DNA from: Noviherbaspirillum autotrophicum
GTDB lineage: Bacteria; Pseudomonadota; Gammaproteobacteria; Burkholderiales; Burkholderiaceae_D
Reading direction: 5' to 3'
Assembly: GCF_000818395.1 (NCBI RefSeq)
Contig: NZ_JWJG01000028.1
Coordinates: 1,490,222 to 1,554,221, forward strand
DNA: 64,000 bases
Positions 42,840 through 52,221 of this stretch are shown here, piece by piece. The notes below the pieces were generated by a model. It was not told the DNA's origin, searched no databases, and worked only from the letters and a program-made list of their open reading frames with translations. A program made the translations under genes and the position numbers. How positions within the stretch are numbered: position 1 is the stretch's first letter; every line of letters begins with the position of its first letter.

Positions 42840-43721
42840 TTAATGCGCACCGCGTAGCGCGGCGATGCGCTCTTCAATCGGCGGATGACTCGCGAACAAG
42901 GCGGCCAGTCCGCTTGTGCCGCCATTGATGCCGAACGCCTTGAATGCTTGCGGCATATGTTCCGGCGGCTCCAGCCCGCCAAGACGCGCCAGTGCCTTGA
43001 CCATCGGTTGCGGGCTGCCAAGGAGCTTTGCGGAACCGGCATCCGCGCGGAATTCGCGGTAGCGCGAGAACCAGGCAACGATCATCGATGCCAGGACGCC
43101 GAACACGATTTCACACACGAACACAGTGACAGCGTAGCCGATGCCCGGCCCCCGGTCATTATCCCGCGACAACTGGCGGTCGATCACGTATCCGACCACG
43201 CGTGCCAGGAACACGACAAACGTGTTCACCACGCCTTGGATCAGGGTCAGGGTTACCATGTCGCCGTTGGCCACGTGAGCGATCTCATGGCCGAGCACCG
43301 CCTCGACCTCGTCCTTGGTCATACTTTGCAGCAAACCGGTGGACACTGCGACCAGTGCGGAATTCTTGAAGGCGCCAGTGGCAAATGCATTCGGCTCGCC
43401 TGATGAATATAGCGACACTTCTGGCATGGCAATACCGGCGCGGTCGGATAATTTCTTCACGGTATCGAGCAACCAAAGTTCAGTGGAGTTCGTAGGCTGA
43501 TCAATTACCCGCGCGCCGGTCGACCACTTCGCCATCTGCTTGCTCATTAGCAGGGAAATGATCGCGCCGGTAAAACCGACCACCAACGAAAACACCATCA
43601 GATTGCCGAGTTGCAAGCCATTGGCAGACAGAAAGCGGTTTACGCCAAGCAGCGACAGCACCACTGACATGACGAGCATAACTGCAAGATTTGTCGCCAG
43701 AAAAAGTATGACTCGTTTCAT
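42840..43721 (-). CDS. htpX: Membrane zinc metalloprotease HtpX
   Basis: A 293-residue protein with two N-terminal membrane segments (residues 4-27, 36-58), catalytic HEIAH (145-149) in [15 protein letters not shown], two more hydrophobic segments and a Glu ligand in the region [12 protein letters not shown]. HtpX degrades damaged inner-membrane proteins during envelope stress together with FtsH. Directly upstream is a truncated copy of the same gene. Confidence 0.95.
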   Translation of the reverse strand: MKRVILFLATNLAVMLVMSVVLSLLGVNRFLSANGLQLGNLMVFSLVVGFTGAIISLLMSKQMAKWSTGARVIDQPTNSTELWLLDTVKKLSDRAGIAMPEVSLYSSGEPNAFATGAFKNSALVAVSTGLLQSMTKDEVEAVLGHEIAHVANGDMVTLTLIQGVVNTFVVFLARVVGYVIDRQLSRDNDRGPGIGYAVTVFVCEIVFGVLASMIVAWFSRYREFRADAGSAKLLGSPQPMVKALARLGGLEPPEHMPQAFKAFGINGGTSGLAALFASHPPIEERIAALRGAH

Positions 43722-43754
43722 GCAAAGCCTCCGCTTTTGAACTAACCCTTTGAT

Positions 43755-44129
43755 TTAAGCCGGCTTTGCGACGGCGAAGCACGGTTTACAATACACATCA
43801 TGGGGCTCGCCCTCGTAGACAGCAACTTCCGGCATCGCGATGTCGGCGCTGTCGGCCAGCTTTTTCACCGTATCGACCAGCCACAATTCGGTCGAGGACG
43901 ACGGCGCATCGATCACGTGGGCGGCAGTCGACCATTTGGCCATTTGTTTGCTCATCAGCAGGGACACGATCGCGCCAGTGAAACCGACAACCAGCGAATA
44001 CACCATCAGCGTACCCAGCTGCAATCCATTGGCGGACAGATAGCGGTTTACGCCGAGCAGCGACAACACCACCGACATCACCAGCATCACGGCAAGGTTG
44101 GTAGCAAGGAAAAGGACGATTCGTTTCAT
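43755..44129 (-). pseudogene. Truncated htpX duplicate (N-terminal 109 residues only)
   Basis: This 124-codon frame matches the first 109 residues of the neighbouring HtpX at about 85 percent by eye, including [20 protein letters not shown]. It breaks at the sequence GEP, continuing with an unrelated 15-residue end ([15 protein letters not shown]). It has both membrane segments but no HEXXH. It lies 33 bases upstream of the intact gene in the same orientation, so it arose by tandem duplication and deletion. It keeps its own start and may still be translated. Confidence 0.85.
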
Positions 44130-44253
44130 TCAATAGCTCCCTAATTTGAAAGCATTTTCTAAATATGGTTGCACGAGAGGAAATTCAAGAGCCGGCATGA
44201 TGCCACAGCCTGCACTTTCTGCGTCAGCGCAAGCTATGCGTGACTTGATTTGT

Positions 44254-45090
44254 TTACATGTGCCAGTCGTGCCACACAGGAACGAGGGATGCGGGCAATG
44301 GCGGCAAAGTACCGAGGTCCACCGGCGACTCGCCGGGAGCGTGGAAATCCGAGCCCCGCGACGCAAGGAATCCGTAACGGCGCGCGACCTCGGTAAAACG
44401 CACGAATTCCTCCAGCGTATGGCTGCCCGTTACCACTTCGATGCCCGCGCCGCCAAGTTGCTTGAACTCGTTCAGGAACACGTCCAGCTCAAGATCGCTG
44501 AAATTGTAGCGCCCGGGATGCGCCACCACGGCAATACCGCCGGCGCCGCGAATCCAGCCGACGGCATCTTTCAACCGTGCCCAACGGTGCGGCACATAAC
44601 CGGGCTTGCCCTCGATGAGGTAATTGCGGAACACGTCGGCGGTGTCCTTGCAGACACCGCATTCGACGAGATAGCGGGCAAAATGCGTGCGCGAAATCAG
44701 GTCGGGATTGCCCACGTAGGTCAACGCGCCCTCGAACGCGTCGGGAATGCCGACAGCAGCCAGTTGCGCCGCCATGTCATGGGCGCGCCGCTCGCGCCCG
44801 GAACGCGTGCTTGCCAGTCCGCGCACCAGATTCTCATCGGTTTCATCGAACTGCAAACCGACAATATGCACGGTCTTGCTTGCCCAGGTAACCGAGATTT
44901 CTACGCCGGTCACATAATGCATGCCCAGCGCAACCGCTTCTTCACGCGCCTCGGCAATGCCGTCGATCTCGTCATGATCGGTCAATGCCCAGACGTCCAC
45001 GCCATTGGCCTTGGCGCGCATAGCTACTTCCGACGGCGCAAGGGCGCCGTCGGAAACCTGGGAATGACAGTGTAGATCGACGTTAAGCAT
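44254..45090 (-). CDS. rnm: PHP-domain phosphoesterase (RNase AM / YciV-like)
   Basis: The start is ATG at 45090 (MLNVDLHCHSQVSDGALAP), giving 278 residues. PHP metal motifs are DLHCHSQVSDG, LTDHDEIDG, the central ARYLVE region, VVAHPGRYN and the final SRGSDFHAPGE. It hydrolyses 3',5'-nucleoside bisphosphates and 5'-phosphorylated RNA, maturing 5S rRNA in E. coli (RNase AM). It heads the conserved cluster with yciO, site-2 protease and trpS. Confidence 0.92.
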   Translation of the reverse strand: MLNVDLHCHSQVSDGALAPSEVAMRAKANGVDVWALTDHDEIDGIAEAREEAVALGMHYVTGVEISVTWASKTVHIVGLQFDETDENLVRGLASTRSGRERRAHDMAAQLAAVGIPDAFEGALTYVGNPDLISRTHFARYLVECGVCKDTADVFRNYLIEGKPGYVPHRWARLKDAVGWIRGAGGIAVVAHPGRYNFSDLELDVFLNEFKQLGGAGIEVVTGSHTLEEFVRFTEVARRYGFLASRGSDFHAPGESPVDLGTLPPLPASLVPVWHDWHM

Positions 45091-45187
45091 GGAAAAAACG
45101 CAGTGGTCCGTTACGGCCATTGTACGCCTGGTCCGGCCCTTCCTGCAGGACGGTTGCCTGCGTCACCAATGCGCGGTTCCGCGCCAT

Positions 45188-46063
45188 CTACGCGAGAAAG
45201 TTTTCGATCAGGGCCGCCAGCGCTTCCGGCTGATCGTGATGCAGCATGTGGCCGGCATCGTGGATCAGCGCCGTCGTCACGTTCGGAATGAACTTGATGC
45301 GGCGATCAATTTCGCCCCGCGCCTCTTCCTTCGGCCCCATCCATCGCCAGGCATTGGTGTCGTCGGCTTCTACCCATAGCACAGGTGCGGTAATCCCCTG
45401 CCAGCAGGCCAACACTTCGTCGATGCGATAGAGGATCGGATTGCCAAGCTTGTGGGCGGGATCGGCGAGGATGGCCCACTCGCCCTGGTCGTTTGGCGCG
45501 GCCCAATGGCTGGACAGGAACGCAGCCCGCTCGTCGGTCAGGCGCGGATTGTTCTTCTGCAGGCGCGCAGCGACTTGGGCCTGGGCCGGATAGGCACGCA
45601 ACTCCGGCACCTCGCGCAATTCGTCCAGCCACTGCGCGTAACGGCCCGGCGCCTGCTCCGGCCGGGTGGCTGGCAAGCCGAATCCTTCCAGGTTGATCAG
45701 CTTGCGGATGCGCTGCGGCCGCACCCCGGCATAGATGCAGACGACATTACCGCCCATGCTGTGCCCGAGCAGGTTGACCGGTTCATCCGGCGAATAATGC
45801 GCCAGCAAGGCGTCGAGGTCGCCCAGGTAATCGGGAAACCAGTAGCAATCGCTGCCATTGCTGTCGGTCAACCCGAAGCCGCGCCAATCCGGCGCAATCA
45901 CGTGCCAATCGCGTCGCAGGCAGTCGACCACGAATTGAAAAGAGGCAGCCACATCCATCCACCCATGCACCATGAACAGCTTGGGCGCATCTTCATTGCC
46001 CCAGTGGCGCACGTGATAGCGTAATCCGCGTATCGTTATGAATTCTGAACGGGAATGTTTCAT
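45188..46063 (-). CDS. Alpha/beta hydrolase
   Basis: The start is ATG at 46063 (MKHSRSEFITIRGLRYHVRH), giving 291 residues; a longer reading would overlap the operator region of the divergent gene. The nucleophile Ser lies in LLGHSMGGNV, oxyanion-type HGWMDVAASF, Asp in WVEADDTNAW and His in DAGHMLHHD. It is probably an esterase; the substrate is unknown. It is divergent from the acyl-CoA synthetase gene across a 100-base region. Confidence 0.9.
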   Translation of the reverse strand: MKHSRSEFITIRGLRYHVRHWGNEDAPKLFMVHGWMDVAASFQFVVDCLRRDWHVIAPDWRGFGLTDSNGSDCYWFPDYLGDLDALLAHYSPDEPVNLLGHSMGGNVVCIYAGVRPQRIRKLINLEGFGLPATRPEQAPGRYAQWLDELREVPELRAYPAQAQVAARLQKNNPRLTDERAAFLSSHWAAPNDQGEWAILADPAHKLGNPILYRIDEVLACWQGITAPVLWVEADDTNAWRWMGPKEEARGEIDRRIKFIPNVTTALIHDAGHMLHHDQPEALAALIENFLA

Positions 46064-46127
46064 CGTTAATGACGTCCTGTCGAATTTTCTGGATCGATTT
46101 ACAATCGCCTGACAGCCTGAACACACA

Positions 46128-46145
46128 ATAGAACGACCGTTCGAT
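46128..46145. promoter_or_regulatory. 18-bp dyad before the acyl-CoA synthetase gene
   Basis: ATAGAACGACCGTTCGAT is an inverted repeat with matching half-sites ATAGAACG / CGTTCGAT (7 of 8). It lies 18 bases before the ATG of the acyl-CoA synthetase gene and right before its GGAGGGG ribosome binding site. It resembles TetR-family operators of fatty acid or branched-chain degradation genes; no regulator gene is nearby. Confidence 0.55.
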
Positions 46146-46163
46146 AATTATACAGGAGGGGTC

Positions 46164-47852
46164 ATGCCATCTGCCGAACGCCCGCAGCCGAATCGCTACG
46201 AGGCTCTATACAGCCAGTTTCGCTGGCTCGTTCCATCCGACCTCAATATTGCCGAAGTTTGCTGCACGCGCTGGGCGTCGGACAAATCGCGCGTCGCGAT
46301 CCATTACGAAGACGACGCCGGGCATTGCGCCACCCTGACCTATGCGCAGTTGCATGCGCAAGCCAACCGGCTGGCCAACGTGCTGCGCGACCTCGGTGTC
46401 GGGCGCGGCGACCGCGTGGCAATCATCCTTCCGCAACGCCCGGAAACTGCCGTGGCGCATATCGCCTGTTACCGACTGGGCGCGGTCGCAATGCCGCTGT
46501 CGATGCTGTTCGGGCCCGATGCGCTCGAATATCGCCTGCAAAACAGCGAAGCGAGCATCGCAGTCGTCGACCAGGCCGGCTATCAGCACCTGCAACAGGC
46601 GCGCACGGCTTGCCCGGCACTCAAGAATGTGATCGCGCTCGGCGGCGACGCGGATGACACCCTCGACTGGGACAGCGCGCTGGCAAAGGCCAGCGAAGAC
46701 TTCGATCCGGTGCGCACCCGGGCCAGCGACCCTGCGGTGCTGATCTATACCAGCGGCACCACCGGCGCCCCCAAGGGCGCGCTGATTCCGCATTCGGCCA
46801 TCATCGGCAACCTGCCCGGTTTCGTCGCCTCGCAAAACTGGTTTCCGCAGGAGGCAGACGTGTTCTGGTCGCCGGCCGACTGGGCATGGACGGGCGGGCT
46901 GTGGGATGCATTGCTGCCGACGCTATATTTCGGCAAGCCGATCCTCGGTTATCGCGGCCGCTTCTCGGCCGATACCGCGTTTTACCTGCTGGAGAAATAC
47001 CGGGTCACCAACACCTTCCTGTTTCCGACGGCGCTGAAGATGATGATGAAAGCGTATCCTGCGCCGGGCGAAAAATTTTCGCTTCGCCTGCGCGCCATCA
47101 TGAGCGCAGGCGAAGCGGTTGGCGATACGGTGTTCAACTGGTGCCAGTCTGCGCTGGGCATCACGCCCAACGAAATGTTCGGCCAGACCGAAATGAACTA
47201 CATCGTCGGCAACAGCGCGCAGCAGTGGCCGGCCAAGCCGGGGAGCATGGGCCGGCCCTATCCCGGTCATCGCATCGCGCTCATCGACGACGATGGCCGC
47301 GAAGTCGGCACCGGCGAAGTCGGCGAAGTCGCATTGAACCGCACTGACATGCACGGCCATCCCGATCCGATCTTCTTCATCGGCTACTGGAAAAATCCGG
47401 ACGCCACGCGCAACAAGTACAGCGGCGACTGGTGCCGCACCGGCGACCTGGCGCTGATGGATGAAGACGGCTACCTCTGGTACCAGGGGCGCGCCGACGA
47501 CATGTTCAAGGCCGCCGGCTACCGTATCGGCCCGTCGGAAATCGAGAACTGCCTGGTCAACCACCCGGCAGTGGCCAATGCCGCCGTCGTGCCCAAGCCG
47601 GACGCGGAACGCGGTAATGTCGTCAAGGCCTACGTGGTGCTCACGCCGGGCACGGAACGCGGGCGCGATGCCGAGCAGCGGCTCATCGCGGAACTGCAGG
47701 CGCATGTGCGCGGCAAGCTCGCGCCCTACGAATATCCGAAGGAAATCGAGTTCATCGACGAGCTGCCGATGACGACGACCGGCAAGGTGCAGCGGCGCGT
47801 GCTGCGGCTCATGGAACAGGAACGCGCTAGCCGAACAGCTGCGCAAGGTTGA
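46164..47852 (+). CDS. Acyl-CoA synthetase (AMP-binding family)
   Basis: A 562-residue ANL superfamily enzyme. The ATP motif LIYTSGTTGAPKGALIPHS is near residues 195-213. A5-like FGQTEMNYIVGN, A8 GDWCRTGDLALMDEDGYLWY and A10 Lys in PMTTTGKVQRRVLR follow. It activates an acid to acyl-AMP and then acyl-CoA; the overall pattern is nearer medium-chain and acetyl-CoA-like synthetases than long-chain FadD. The last 26 bases overlap convergently with the patatin gene. Confidence 0.92.
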   Translation: MPSAERPQPNRYEALYSQFRWLVPSDLNIAEVCCTRWASDKSRVAIHYEDDAGHCATLTYAQLHAQANRLANVLRDLGVGRGDRVAIILPQRPETAVAHIACYRLGAVAMPLSMLFGPDALEYRLQNSEASIAVVDQAGYQHLQQARTACPALKNVIALGGDADDTLDWDSALAKASEDFDPVRTRASDPAVLIYTSGTTGAPKGALIPHSAIIGNLPGFVASQNWFPQEADVFWSPADWAWTGGLWDALLPTLYFGKPILGYRGRFSADTAFYLLEKYRVTNTFLFPTALKMMMKAYPAPGEKFSLRLRAIMSAGEAVGDTVFNWCQSALGITPNEMFGQTEMNYIVGNSAQQWPAKPGSMGRPYPGHRIALIDDDGREVGTGEVGEVALNRTDMHGHPDPIFFIGYWKNPDATRNKYSGDWCRTGDLALMDEDGYLWYQGRADDMFKAAGYRIGPSEIENCLVNHPAVANAAVVPKPDAERGNVVKAYVVLTPGTERGRDAEQRLIAELQAHVRGKLAPYEYPKEIEFIDELPMTTTGKVQRRVLRLMEQERASRTAAQG

Positions 47853-48852
47853 ACGACGAGCGCACGCCGATCTGCTCGAAATTGTCGCCGAGCCAGATTT
47901 CCGCGCGCTGCCTGCCCTCTTCATGCAAGCTGTTGATGAAGGAGGGATGGGCATTGAGCTTGCTATGCGTGCCGAGCTGGCGCATCAATTCCTGCGACTC
48001 GATCACGTGCATGTTAAGGCTGCGCAGCCTGCGTTCCAGCGGCCCGAGCGAAAACCAGCTGCGACGGGCTTCGCGCTGCGCCAGCAGCACCCCCTGCAAC
48101 TCCGTGAAAAAGGTCGAGCTGAATCCCATTTCCGTCTGTCTCTGCCAGATATCGTTCGCGGTGACCGGCGTTTTCGTGCTCGGATTGGGATGCAGCAGCA
48201 CGACCAGGATGTCGCGCGCCGAGCACTTGTGCAGCAGCGGGAACAGCGGCGGATTGGAAGTCAGCCCGCCGTCCCAGTAGGCTTCGCCGTCGATCTCCAC
48301 CGCTCGGTGCAGCAAGGGCAGGCAGGCCGACGCCAGCAGCACGTCAAGCGTCAGCTGCCGGTTGCGAAACAGCCGCAGGGTGCCGGTGCTGACTTGCGTG
48401 GCCGCGATGAACAGCCGCACCGGGCACTCGGCGCGCAACCGCTCGAAGTCGATTTGCCGCGCCAGGATGTCGCGCAGCGGGTTGATGTCGAACGGATTGA
48501 GCTGGTGCGGCGACAGAAGGCGCATCAGCGGCAACATTGCCTTGTAGGCCGGCGAAGGTTCAGCGTGCGGGCTTAATCCTTGGGATGGCAACAGATAATC
48601 GGGAATCACGCTGTATGGCGCGCTGGCGGCCACGCTGGTCCAGAATTCCTGCAACGCGCGGCGTGCCCCTTCCCTTCCGCCCGCCGTCAGCCCGTGGGCA
48701 AGCACGACCGCATTCATCGCGCCGGCGCTGGCGCCGCTGATGCCTTCGATGTCGATGCGTTCGTCTTCCAGCAGGCGATCCAGCACGCCCCACGTAAACG
48801 CGCCATGGGAGCCGCCGCCTTGCAATGCGAGTGTGATGGTTTTTCTGAACAT
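47827..48852 (-). CDS. Patatin-like phospholipase
   Basis: A 341-residue protein. ALQGGGSHGAFTWGVLDRLL gives the glycine-rich oxyanion loop, ISGASAGAMNAVVLAHG the nucleophile Ser (about residue 42), and YWDGGLTSNPPLFPLL the catalytic Asp. All three catalytic elements are intact. It probably cleaves acyl esters. Its C-terminus overlaps the acyl-CoA synthetase gene on the other strand, so the two 3' ends are tightly packed. Confidence 0.9.
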   Translation of the reverse strand: MFRKTITLALQGGGSHGAFTWGVLDRLLEDERIDIEGISGASAGAMNAVVLAHGLTAGGREGARRALQEFWTSVAASAPYSVIPDYLLPSQGLSPHAEPSPAYKAMLPLMRLLSPHQLNPFDINPLRDILARQIDFERLRAECPVRLFIAATQVSTGTLRLFRNRQLTLDVLLASACLPLLHRAVEIDGEAYWDGGLTSNPPLFPLLHKCSARDILVVLLHPNPSTKTPVTANDIWQRQTEMGFSSTFFTELQGVLLAQREARRSWFSLGPLERRLRSLNMHVIESQELMRQLGTHSKLNAHPSFINSLHEEGRQRAEIWLGDNFEQIGVRSSFNLAQLFG

Positions 48853-49046
48853 GTTAATTCCCCTCCTTGCAAGGGATACACGCTGCCGATACAGGTGTGA
48901 GATGAGTCGACCGGATCACAGGACAGAGTGTTGCGGGCCTGTCACCGGGGTGCGGAGCGACATGATGGATGGAAGGCGCAATCGCGCCGGGAATCGCCAG
49001 CCGCCGGGTACCGCATCATGGATGCGGCCGCGCAGGGGCACTGGGA
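48853..49046. other. Gap of 194 bases with a small hairpin
   Basis: No convincing gene. CCGCATC-ATG-GATGCGG (49011-49027) is a perfect 7-bp stem. There is no T-run, so it is at most an unusual terminator for the lipoprotein gene ending at 49047. Confidence 0.4.
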
Positions 49047-49310
49047 TTATTGATCTTTCCGAGGTTCGCTTTGCTGCGCCTGCTTTGCTTCGTCCTGCAG
49101 TTTCTGCCCGGCCTTTTCCATGCCCTGGCCAACCTTTCCGGCGAACTTGTTGAGTTCTTCACCGGCGCGCGACGCAGCCTGGTCAATCTGCTGCCCCGCC
49201 TTTTCCGCCGGCCCGCTGCTGTTCTCCGCCTGCTTTTTCTCGCAGCCGATCAAGGTAACGGCAAGGACGGCGGCCACCAGCGCCAATACGGTTCGTTCTG
49301 CTTGCCTCAT
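49047..49310 (-). CDS. Small lipoprotein with helical repeats
   Basis: The start is ATG at 49310, preceded by AAAGGAGG, giving 87 residues. The signal MRQAERTVLALVAAVLAVTL ends in lipobox LIGC. The mature part is a charged, Gln/Glu/Lys-rich amphipathic helix (GQQIDQAASRAGEELNKFAG, GQGMEKAGQKLQ) like late embryogenesis/CsbD-type apolipoprotein-like repeats. Likely an envelope protein; function unknown. Confidence 0.8.
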   Translation of the reverse strand: MRQAERTVLALVAAVLAVTLIGCEKKQAENSSGPAEKAGQQIDQAASRAGEELNKFAGKVGQGMEKAGQKLQDEAKQAQQSEPRKDQ

Positions 49311-49482
49311 GCTTGCCTCCTTTCTCTTTACCAAAAGCAAAGATGAATGATGGATAAACCACGCATGAATGAAAGACATACGCCTGCGCCGGAAGTTTCT
49401 GCCTTTTCAACTTGAGGGGCGGATCCATGACGAGCCGCAGAGGACGGCTAAAAAAGACATTCCGTAGAGAAAAGTGTCTGTT

Positions 49483-50322
49483 TTATGCGACTACAGCGCC
49501 GAGGGCCACAAGTTCGCTTTCGCTAAAACCCGCGGCGCGGCGCGCTTCCAAATTAAAGGGGCCGCGCATCTGCGGCGCCTTGTATTGTGCGGCCAACGCC
49601 GCGTAGGTGGCGAGCGGCTCCAGTGCGCGCATCGTGCACAGCCAGCCATACCAGCGGTTGCCGATGGCTACGTGTCCGATTTCATCGCGCAGAATAATGT
49701 CGAGAATCGCCGCGGCCGCGCTATCTCCCGCCTGCGCCAGCTTGGCGCGCACCGGCGGCGACGCATCGAGGCCGCGCGCTTCCATCGTGCGCGGCACCAG
49801 CGCGATGCGTGCCAGCACGTCTCCGGCAGTCTTTTCGGCCATGTCCCACAGGCTGTTATGCGCCGCAAAGTCGCCATAGCCGTAACCCAAGGTCTGCAGA
49901 TGCGCCGACAGCAGCGAAAAATGCAGCGCTTCTTCGTCGGCCACCCGCAGCCAGTCCGCATAATAATCGCGCGGCATGGACGCAAAGCGCCAGATTGCGT
50001 CGAGCGCGAGATTAATGGCATTGAACTCGATATGCGCCAGCGCATGGATCATCGCGGCGCGGCCTTCGATGGTGCGCATCGAGCGCCGCTCGACTGCCAA
50101 GGGCGGCACCAGTTCGGGCCGCTCCGGACGCCCCGGGATACCGCCAGGTGCCGCGAGAACCCGCTCCGTATCCAGGGAAAGCGCACCACTGTTCCACGCC
50201 TGCGACAATGTCTTGACGCCTTCCGCCTTGGCGTTGGCATCGGTTTCGGCCAACCAGTGCAAGGCAGCCTGGCGTAACTCCGTCGGAGGCGAAATGGAAC
50301 TTGGGTCAGTCAGTACGTTCAT
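49483..50322 (-). CDS. DUF455 ferritin-like protein
   Basis: The start is ATG at 50322 (MNVLTDPSSISPPTELRQAA), giving 279 residues. Ferritin-like di-iron ligands are seen as E-x6-H in HALAHIEFNAINLALD, RVADEEALHFSLL and LRDEIGHVAIGN. DUF455 proteins are a four-helix ferritin-like family near MiaE, predicted to be hydroxylases. The reaction is unknown. It is divergent from the carbonic anhydrase gene. Confidence 0.87.
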   Translation of the reverse strand: MNVLTDPSSISPPTELRQAALHWLAETDANAKAEGVKTLSQAWNSGALSLDTERVLAAPGGIPGRPERPELVPPLAVERRSMRTIEGRAAMIHALAHIEFNAINLALDAIWRFASMPRDYYADWLRVADEEALHFSLLSAHLQTLGYGYGDFAAHNSLWDMAEKTAGDVLARIALVPRTMEARGLDASPPVRAKLAQAGDSAAAAILDIILRDEIGHVAIGNRWYGWLCTMRALEPLATYAALAAQYKAPQMRGPFNLEARRAAGFSESELVALGAVVA

Positions 50323-50372
50323 GCAAGCGGCGGTAAAATGACGGTTCAAACCAATCAATTTTACGGAAATTC

Positions 50373-50897
50373 ATGGCCATCTACCAATTGGGCGAACATG
50401 CTCCCGAGATCCATTCTTCCGCCTACATCACCGATTCCGCGAACGTGATCGGCAAAGCGAAGATCGAAGCCAATGCGAGCGTCTGGTTCGATGTGACGAT
50501 CCGGGGCGACAATGAACTGATCACTATTGGCGAAAACAGCAATGTGCAGGAAGGCTGCGTCCTGCACACGGACCCCGGCTATCCGCTCACGATTGGCAAG
50601 AACGTCACGGTCGGCCATCAAGCGATGCTGCATGGCTGCACGATCGGCGAGGGCTCGCTGGTCGGCATCCAGTCCGTGATCCTGAACGGCGCGAAGATCG
50701 GCAAGAACTGCCTGGTCGGCGCCGGCGCGCTGGTCACGGAGGGCAAGGAATTTCCGAACAACTCGCTGATCATCGGATCGCCGGCGAAAGCGGTGCGCAC
50801 GCTGTCCGACGAAGACATCGCGCGCATGCATGGCAATACCGCCAATTACGTGAAGCGCGGCCAGTTGTTCAAGCAGGAATTGAAACGAATCGGATAA
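50373..50897 (+). CDS. Gamma-class carbonic anhydrase-like protein (YrdA type)
   Basis: A 174-residue left-handed beta-helix protein. Hexapeptide repeats run through ANVIGKAKIEANASVWFDVT, the zinc ligands are in CVLHTDPGYPLTIG and VGHQAMLHGCTIGEGSLVG, and the C-terminal helix starts at SDEDIARM. It probably hydrates CO2 or is an inactive homologue; the three His ligands appear present. It overlaps the Hsp33 start by one base (TAATG). Confidence 0.9.
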   Translation: MAIYQLGEHAPEIHSSAYITDSANVIGKAKIEANASVWFDVTIRGDNELITIGENSNVQEGCVLHTDPGYPLTIGKNVTVGHQAMLHGCTIGEGSLVGIQSVILNGAKIGKNCLVGAGALVTEGKEFPNNSLIIGSPAKAVRTLSDEDIARMHGNTANYVKRGQLFKQELKRIG

Positions 50898-51820
50898 TGA
50901 TGGATACGCTACAACGATTCATATTTGAAAATGCCGCCGTGCGCGGCGAACTGGTGGAAATTTCCGACACCTGGAAGCAGGTGCAGGCGCGCAAGGAATA
51001 TCCGGCTCCGGTAAGCACGCTGCTGGGTGAAATGCTGGCCGCAGCCGCGCTACTGTCGGCCAACCTGAAGTTCAATGGCATGCTCGTGATGCAAATGCAT
51101 GGCGACGGTCCGGTGAGCCTGCTGGTGGTCGAGTGCGACTCCGACCTGCACCTGCGCGCCACTGCCAAGCTAGCTGACGGCGTGCAGGTCGCGGACGATG
51201 CCGGGCTCAAAGAGCTGGTCAACGCCCATGGACGCGGGCGTTTCGTCATTACGCTCGACCCGAAGGAGAAGCTGCCGGGACAACAGCCCTACCAGGGTGT
51301 CGTGCCACTGAACGGCGACTCGGTGGCGGTCGTCATCGAAAACTACATGCTGCGCTCGGAACAGCTCGATACGCGGCTATGGCTGGCTGCCGACCGCAAC
51401 GTGTCGCGCGGGCTGCTGCTGCAAAAGCTGCCGAAGGAAGGCGGCACCGGCACCGACGTCGACGACGTGGAAACGTGGAATCACACGGTCACCTTGGCGT
51501 CGACCCTGAAGACAGAGGAAATGCTGTCGACCGACATCAACACCCTGCTGCGCCGCCTTTTCTGGGAAGAGACACTACGCGTTTTCGAGCCGCGCCACCC
51601 GAGCTTCCAGTGCAGCTGCACGCGTGAAAAAGTGGGCGACATGCTGCTCATGCTCGGCAAGGCGGAAGTCGACTCGGCACTCGCCGATCTGGGCAAGCTT
51701 GCGATCAATTGCGATTTTTGCGGGCAGCACTACGAGTTCGACAAGGTCGACTGTGCGCAGCTGTTTGCAACGGATATTGCCGGCGATGCGATGCAGCCGG
51801 CGAGCGACGTCAAACATTAA
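50897..51820 (+). CDS. hslO: Redox-regulated chaperone Hsp33
   Basis: A 307-residue protein, starting at 50897 or 50900. The four zinc cysteines are CSC (about residue 237, FQCSCTREKV) and CDFC near residue 270 (INCDFCGQHYEF). Family landmarks are GEMLAAAALLSANLKFNG and GDGPVSLLVVECDSDLHLRA. Oxidation of the Cys cluster activates it as a holdase. It is translationally coupled to the carbonic anhydrase gene. Confidence 0.96.
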   Translation: MMDTLQRFIFENAAVRGELVEISDTWKQVQARKEYPAPVSTLLGEMLAAAALLSANLKFNGMLVMQMHGDGPVSLLVVECDSDLHLRATAKLADGVQVADDAGLKELVNAHGRGRFVITLDPKEKLPGQQPYQGVVPLNGDSVAVVIENYMLRSEQLDTRLWLAADRNVSRGLLLQKLPKEGGTGTDVDDVETWNHTVTLASTLKTEEMLSTDINTLLRRLFWEETLRVFEPRHPSFQCSCTREKVGDMLLMLGKAEVDSALADLGKLAINCDFCGQHYEFDKVDCAQLFATDIAGDAMQPASDVKH

Positions 51821-51874
51821 GGAAAGTTGTGAGTCTGGGCCGGGGCGCATCGGCCCCGCCCTTGCTGGCGCCGT

Positions 51875-52192
51875 CTATTTGCCGGGGGCTGGCGCGGTCG
51901 CGGAGATTTCTACCGCTTTTCCCGGCGCGAGAACCTGAACGAAAATCTCGCCATCCTTGATCATGCCGAGTTCGTAGCGCGCGCGCTCTTCGACCGCGCC
52001 GGTGCCTTCCTTGAGATCCTGCACCTCGGAATTGAGCTTGGCGTTGCGCGCCTTGAGCTCGTCATTCTTCTTTTGCGCGGCCTCGACCTGCTTGTCGAGC
52101 TCCCACACGCGCAGCCATCCACCCTTGCCCAGCCACAGCGGGAACTGGATAAGCAGCAGCAAGGCGGCGAGGCAGATGGAAATCAGGCGCAT
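51875..52192 (-). CDS. ftsB: Cell division protein FtsB
   Basis: A 105-residue protein with a single membrane helix ([20 protein letters not shown]) and a coiled coil ([20 protein letters not shown] with [12 protein letters not shown]), followed by [20 protein letters not shown], the FtsB signature. It bridges FtsL and FtsQ at the division site. It is last in the pyrG-kdsA-eno-ftsB order typical of betaproteobacteria. Its start region is duplicated directly upstream (see repeat). Confidence 0.95.
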   Translation of the reverse strand: MRLISICLAALLLLIQFPLWLGKGGWLRVWELDKQVEAAQKKNDELKARNAKLNSEVQDLKEGTGAVEERARYELGMIKDGEIFVQVLAPGKAVEISATAPAPGK

Positions 52193-52221
52193 TGAAGAAT
52201 TCTAAGGCGCATTGAAGAATT
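52185..52221. repeat. 20-bp-spaced direct repeat covering the ftsB start
   Basis: AGGCGCATTGAAGAATT occurs at 52185-52201 and 52205-52221. Because the copy contains CAT, a second ATG lies 20 bases upstream of ftsB on the minus strand. It opens a nine-codon frame (MRLRILQCA) whose TGA overlaps the ftsB start, a potential upstream ORF. Confidence 0.75.

Noticed and set aside
44130-44253. Further htpX remnant between the truncated copy and rnm
   Set aside because: The sequence shows no similarity to htpX and no open frame of interest.
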